Assembly: GCF_016595215.1 (NCBI RefSeq)
Contig: NZ_JAENHK010000005.1
Coordinates: 1-64,000 of the forward strand
DNA length: 64,000 bases
Reading direction: 5' to 3'
Source: Chryseobacterium paridis
GTDB lineage: Bacteria > Bacteroidota > Bacteroidia > Flavobacteriales > Weeksellaceae
The translations under genes were made by a program, and so were the position numbers. The notes beneath the pieces were generated by a model, which saw only the letters and a program-made list of their open reading frames with translations, searched no databases and was not told the origin of the DNA. Positions 63,046 to 64,000 of the stretch are shown piece by piece; the stretch's first letter is position 1; every line of letters starts with the position of its first letter.

Positions 63046-63852
63046 ATGGCGAAGAAAAATATTTTCACCGATGCATTCGGAACACCTTACTTTTTGAAAA
63101 GGTTAATTATTTTCATTTTAGGATTTGTGTCTTATAGAAGATTCAATGGCTTTAATAAATTAAAAATAACCGGTACTGAACACCTTGTGGATCTTCCGGA
63201 TTCTAATGTGTTGTTTGTATCCAACCACCAAACCTATTTTGCAGATGTAGCAGCAATGTATCATGCTTTCTGTGCAGTAAATAATGGATATTTAAACACC
63301 ATTAAAAATCCAATCTATCTTCTTAATCCGAAGATCGATTTTTACTATGTAGCGGCTGAGGAAACCATGAACAAAGGTATTCTTCCTAAAATATTTAAAA
63401 TAGCAGGAGCAGTAACCGTAAAAAGAACGTGGAGAGCAGAAGGTAAAAATGTGAACAGAATGGTTGACCTTACTGAGGTTGATAATATCATGAAAGCCCT
63501 TGATAATGGCTGGGTAGCTACTTTCCCTCAAGGTACTACTTCCGCTTTTGCCCAGGGACGCAGAGGTACAGCTAAGTTGGTTAAAAATCAACGCCCGATT
63601 GTCATTCCAATTAAGATCAATGGTTTCAGAAGAGCATTTGATAAAAAAGGATTGCGTGTAAAAGTGACTGGGGTAAAACCTACGATGGAATTTAAAGCAC
63701 CTCTTGATATCGATTATGATAAAGAAAATGCCAATGAGATTCTTTTAAAGATCATGAACGCGATTGAACAAACGGAAGATTTCAATTTGCTACACCAATA
63801 TGATGAAGAATTAAAAGCTAAAAAGTTAGAAAAAAAAGACTCAGATAATTAA
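63046..63852 (+). CDS. PlsC-like glycerolipid acyltransferase with altered motifs
   Basis: A 268-residue acyltransferase fold. The catalytic block is NHQTYFAD (H61, D67), with five residues between His and Asp instead of the usual four. The phosphate-binding block reads FPQGTTS (about 160-166) instead of FPEGTRS, so Glu and Arg are both changed. A hydrophobic segment (about 20-30) anchors it to the membrane. It acylates a lysophospholipid or another acceptor, such as an amino-acid lipid. It precedes a lipoprotein gene. Confidence 0.8.
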   Translation: MAKKNIFTDAFGTPYFLKRLIIFILGFVSYRRFNGFNKLKITGTEHLVDLPDSNVLFVSNHQTYFADVAAMYHAFCAVNNGYLNTIKNPIYLLNPKIDFYYVAAEETMNKGILPKIFKIAGAVTVKRTWRAEGKNVNRMVDLTEVDNIMKALDNGWVATFPQGTTSAFAQGRRGTAKLVKNQRPIVIPIKINGFRRAFDKKGLRVKVTGVKPTMEFKAPLDIDYDKENANEILLKIMNAIEQTEDFNLLHQYDEELKAKKLEKKDSDN

Positions 63853-63868
63853 AAAAGGTAAATTACAT

Positions 63869-64000
63869 ATGAAAAGGATAATAGGGATCTTATTCGCAAT
63901 CATAGTATTAGTTTCATGCAACAGCCAAAAGGTATATTCAAATTTCGATATCAGTTATTCCAGAAGTGGAGGTTACGCGCCGGTTTATGAAAATCTGCTT
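63869..64000 (+). CDS. Lipoprotein, partial at window edge
   Basis: The first 44 codons of a lipoprotein gene, with signal peptide and lipobox LVSC (acylated Cys about residue 17). The mature start reads NSQKVYSNFDISYSRSGGY. It lies 16 bases downstream of the acyltransferase and continues past the window, so its function cannot be told. Confidence 0.6.
   Translation, partial: MKRIIGILFAIIVLVSCNSQKVYSNFDISYSRSGGYAPVYENLL

Noticed and set aside
1-64000. Mobile elements, prophage, CRISPR array, tRNA and rRNA genes
   Set aside because: I looked for transposase motifs, long terminal inverted repeats, regular spacer-repeat arrays and cloverleaf-like segments and found none that I could support by eye; a tRNA scan could still find one.

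Overview
The window comes from an AT-rich member of the Bacteroidota, most likely Flavobacteriia and Chryseobacterium or a close relative (Weeksellaceae). The evidence is a SusC/SusD pair, Bacteroidota-type promoters (TTTG, about 18-21 bases, TAnnTTTG), a Bacteroidota-type (T6SS-iii) type VI secretion locus, a kdp operon with a separate truncated KdpD, and many secreted proteins whose signal peptides end in SQ or AQ. I see no tRNA, rRNA, CRISPR array, insertion sequence or prophage. Genus is an inference from protein style, not a database match.

Layout. 0.3-6.3 kb (minus): a nutrient-uptake operon of SusC, SusD and a Tat-exported calcineurin-like phosphoesterase, with a small ORF overlapping the susC start. 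6.6-9.5 kb (minus): an M16 zinc peptidase. 9.8-20.1 kb (plus): a potassium-uptake block with a sigma54-type response regulator, three micro-ORFs (the last is KdpF), KdpA, KdpB, KdpC, an outer-membrane porin, a KdpD sensor piece without kinase, and a separate histidine kinase. The usual KdpD kinase and OmpR-type KdpE are replaced by other parts. 20.2-30.2 kb (plus): accessory genes, including a SUKH/SMI1-like protein, an AraC regulator with a TetX-like flavin monooxygenase, a DUF389 membrane protein, a YdeI-like protein, a TraB/ChaN-like secreted protein and several unknowns. 30.2-32.8 kb (minus): a TetR regulator, an MFS exporter and an isochorismatase-fold hydrolase, with matching inverted repeats in front of regulator and exporter. 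33-36.7 kb (plus): a secreted unknown, a LysE exporter and a large lipoprotein with a Cys-rich insert. 36.7-40.3 kb (minus): polA and an SGNH hydrolase.

40.4-58.5 kb (minus) is the most striking region, a type VI secretion locus. It holds the trans-envelope genes (TssO/P/R types), two Hcp (TssD) genes, ClpV (TssH), a lytic transglycosylase, VgrG (TssI), an unknown VgrG-linked gene, and two PAAR-like effectors. The effectors share a nearly identical N-terminal carrier but end in different toxins: a PD-(D/E)XK nuclease-like domain with an Imm70-like immunity gene, and an ADP-ribosyltransferase-like domain followed by two candidate immunity genes. Both hcp genes carry the same 15-base inverted-repeat motif at an identical distance upstream of their promoters. 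A divergent LuxR-type regulator at the edge of the locus has Glu in place of the phospho-acceptor Asp. Sheath, baseplate and TssN genes are not in the window.

58.7-64 kb (plus): housekeeping genes for HU, a 29-residue basic peptide (possible ribosomal protein), RNase E/G, OsmC, a NUDIX hydrolase and an atypical PlsC-like acyltransferase, ending in a lipoprotein gene cut by the window edge.
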